6,702 bases of DNA. It comes from Nitrososphaeraceae archaeon (GTDB taxonomy: Archaea > Thermoproteota > Nitrososphaeria > Nitrososphaerales > Nitrososphaeraceae). Within the stretch, counting starts at the first letter, position 1, and each line of letters starts with the position of its first letter. The DNA lies in NCBI GenBank assembly GCA_025937665.1, contig JAICQW010000096.1:1-6702 (forward strand), in the 5' to 3' direction. Shown here piece after piece: positions 5,411 through 6,702 of the stretch. A program made the translations under genes and the position numbers. Below the pieces are notes generated by a model. The model was not told the origin of the DNA. It saw nothing but the letters and a program-made list of their open reading frames with translations, and searched no databases.

Positions 5411-6702
5411 ATGAACCCTAATTCTACCCACAGGGTCGCCGTATTGGATGAAGAACTCTGTCAGCCGAAGAAATGTGGATTGGAATGTATCATTTATTGT
5501 CCGGTGAACAAAACTGGCGGAGAATGTATTATTCAGAGACCTGAAGATGGAAAAGCAGTTATTTCCGAGGAATTGTGTACAGGATGTGGAATCTGTGTTA
5601 AGAAGTGTCCGTTTGACGCTATAGTAATTGTTAATCTGGCAAAAGAAATAGGAGATCACAAGATCCATCAATATGGCATTAATTCATTCAGGCTTTACCA
5701 CATTCCTTTACTTAAAAAAGGTTCAGTAGTAGGTCTGTTGGGAAGAAATGGGATTGGAAAGTCCACGCTTTTGAATATATTATCTGGGAGTATAAAACCA
5801 AATTTTGGTAATTATGATTCTGAGTTAGAATGGGATGACATAATAAAGAATTTTCAAGGAACTGAGTTGAAGCCTCATTTTGAAAAAATTGCTTCTGGAA
5901 ATTTACGCACATCGATAAAACCCCAAATGGTTCAATTAATTCCCAAAGCATTCAAGGGAACAGCACGGGAACTTTTGAAAAAGTACGATGAAAGAGGAGT
6001 AATTGATTTGGTAACCGAACAGCTATCACTCAATAACTCACTTGATCGCTCTCTCTTCGAATTGAGTGGTGGAGAATTGCAACGTCTGGCAGTTGCTATA
6101 GCAGTCAACAAGGATGCTGATTATTATTTCTTTGATGAACCTTCATCATATAACGATATCTATCAACGATTAGCCGTTGCGAGAACTATAAAGCAACTTG
6201 CAGATGATGGGAAGAGCGTAATGGTAGTTGAACATGACCTAACTCTTCTGGATTATCTTTCAGACTACATTCATATCTTATACGGGGAGCCAGGCGCTTA
6301 TGGAATCGTTGCCCCAATCCAAGGTACCAGAGTCGGCATAAACGCTTTTTTGGATGGATTCATTCCAACAGAAAATATCAGGTTTAGGGAGAAATCGTTT
6401 AAGTTCGGCGATTCGAACAAGAACGAGGAGCTTATTGTTGATAAAGCGCTCACAAAATTTACTGATTTAACAAAATCATTTCCATCATTTAAGCTGAATG
6501 TTTCTCATGGAGAGATTAGAGAGGGCGAAATAGTTGGCTTGGTCGGAGCCAATGCGTTGGGAAAGACCACATTTATGAAAATGATAGCGGGGATGGAAAA
6601 GGCAGATACTGGGCAAATAGATATTAAGGCTAGTTTGTCGTACAAGCCACAATATTTGCAAAATGAATATAATGGCAATATAGAATCTTTATTAAATGTG
6701 GC
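5411..6702 (+). CDS. abcE1: ABCE1/Rli1 ribosome-recycling ATPase, 3' partial
   Basis: Soluble twin-ATPase iron-sulfur protein that splits ribosomes into subunits after termination, working with aRF1/Pelota. The window holds 430 codons of a protein normally near 590-600 aa. The Fe-S domain has C17/C22/C26/C30 and C56/C59/C62/C66, the ligands for two [4Fe-4S] clusters. NBD1 has Walker A GRNGIGKST (111-119), the family-specific helix-loop-helix insertion after it, Q/Y-loop KPQ (170-172), signature LSGGE (218-222), Walker B ending D242-E243, and H-loop H275. NBD2 starts with Walker A GANALGKTT (379-387) and SYKPQY (410-415); its signature and Walker B lie beyond the edge. ATG 5411 is the first possible start after an in-frame TAG at 5402-5404. 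The D-loop reads SSYND where SSYLD is usual in the family. Confidence 0.97.
   Translation, partial: MNPNSTHRVAVLDEELCQPKKCGLECIIYCPVNKTGGECIIQRPEDGKAVISEELCTGCGICVKKCPFDAIVIVNLAKEIGDHKIHQYGINSFRLYHIPLLKKGSVVGLLGRNGIGKSTLLNILSGSIKPNFGNYDSELEWDDIIKNFQGTELKPHFEKIASGNLRTSIKPQMVQLIPKAFKGTARELLKKYDERGVIDLVTEQLSLNNSLDRSLFELSGGELQRLAVAIAVNKDADYYFFDEPSSYNDIYQRLAVARTIKQLADDGKSVMVVEHDLTLLDYLSDYIHILYGEPGAYGIVAPIQGTRVGINAFLDGFIPTENIRFREKSFKFGDSNKNEELIVDKALTKFTDLTKSFPSFKLNVSHGEIREGEIVGLVGANALGKTTFMKMIAGMEKADTGQIDIKASLSYKPQYLQNEYNGNIESLLNV

Noticed and set aside
5405..5951. Two reverse open frames of 88 and 79 codons opposite abcE1
   Set aside because: Both are antisense to the Fe-S and NBD1 coding region, whose forward motifs are unambiguous.
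1..6702. CRISPR array, insertion sequence, defence system or phage genes
   Set aside because: No regularly spaced direct repeats, transposase motifs, terminal inverted repeats or defence-type nuclease genes were seen. The only tandem repeats are coding units in the CCHH gene.

Overview
The window looks like chromosomal DNA of an archaeon, most likely an AT-rich ammonia-oxidising Nitrososphaerota/Thaumarchaeota genome of the Nitrososphaera/Nitrosocosmicus kind. The domain is supported by three things: an ABCE1/Rli1 ribosome-recycling ATPase (found only in archaea and eukaryotes), an archaeal-type 5S rRNA standing alone instead of in a 16S-23S-5S operon, and TATA boxes about 23-36 nt before nearly every start codon with almost no Shine-Dalgarno sequences, so most genes appear leaderless or short-leadered. 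The lineage is inferred from gene style and base composition, not proven.

Layout from left to right. Positions 1-288 are AT-rich and hold no convincing gene; they contain a T9 tract and, at the right end, a cluster of alternating AGTTAT half-sites over the TATA box of the first gene. A small winged-helix regulator (289-597, +) follows. It runs tail to tail into, and overlaps by 18 bp, a GvpD/KaiC-like P-loop ATPase (580-1968, -) with an intact first nucleotide site and a degenerate second one. A 288-bp divergent intergenic region leads to an M17 leucyl aminopeptidase (2257-3744, +) with all metal and catalytic residues. An unrecognised 191-aa protein (3787-4362, +), 42 bp downstream, is probably in its operon.

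Convergent to that pair is the 5S rRNA (4403-4515, -) with its own TATA box. Upstream of it on the same strand is the most unusual gene in the window (4577-5257, -). It has three exact C-x4-C-x8-H-x2-H repeats followed by a PH-like region interrupted by one transmembrane segment. Divergent from it is ABCE1 (5411 to the right edge, +), which is cut by the window end early in its second ATPase domain.

The genes do not form one pathway. The window is mostly housekeeping (protein turnover, 5S rRNA, ribosome recycling) with lineage-specific regulatory and membrane proteins interspersed. The points most worth pursuing are the triple CCHH-repeat/PH/TM protein and the recurrence of short perfect palindromes centred on TATA boxes, clearest before the winged-helix gene and the aminopeptidase, which share a 7-3-7 geometry.
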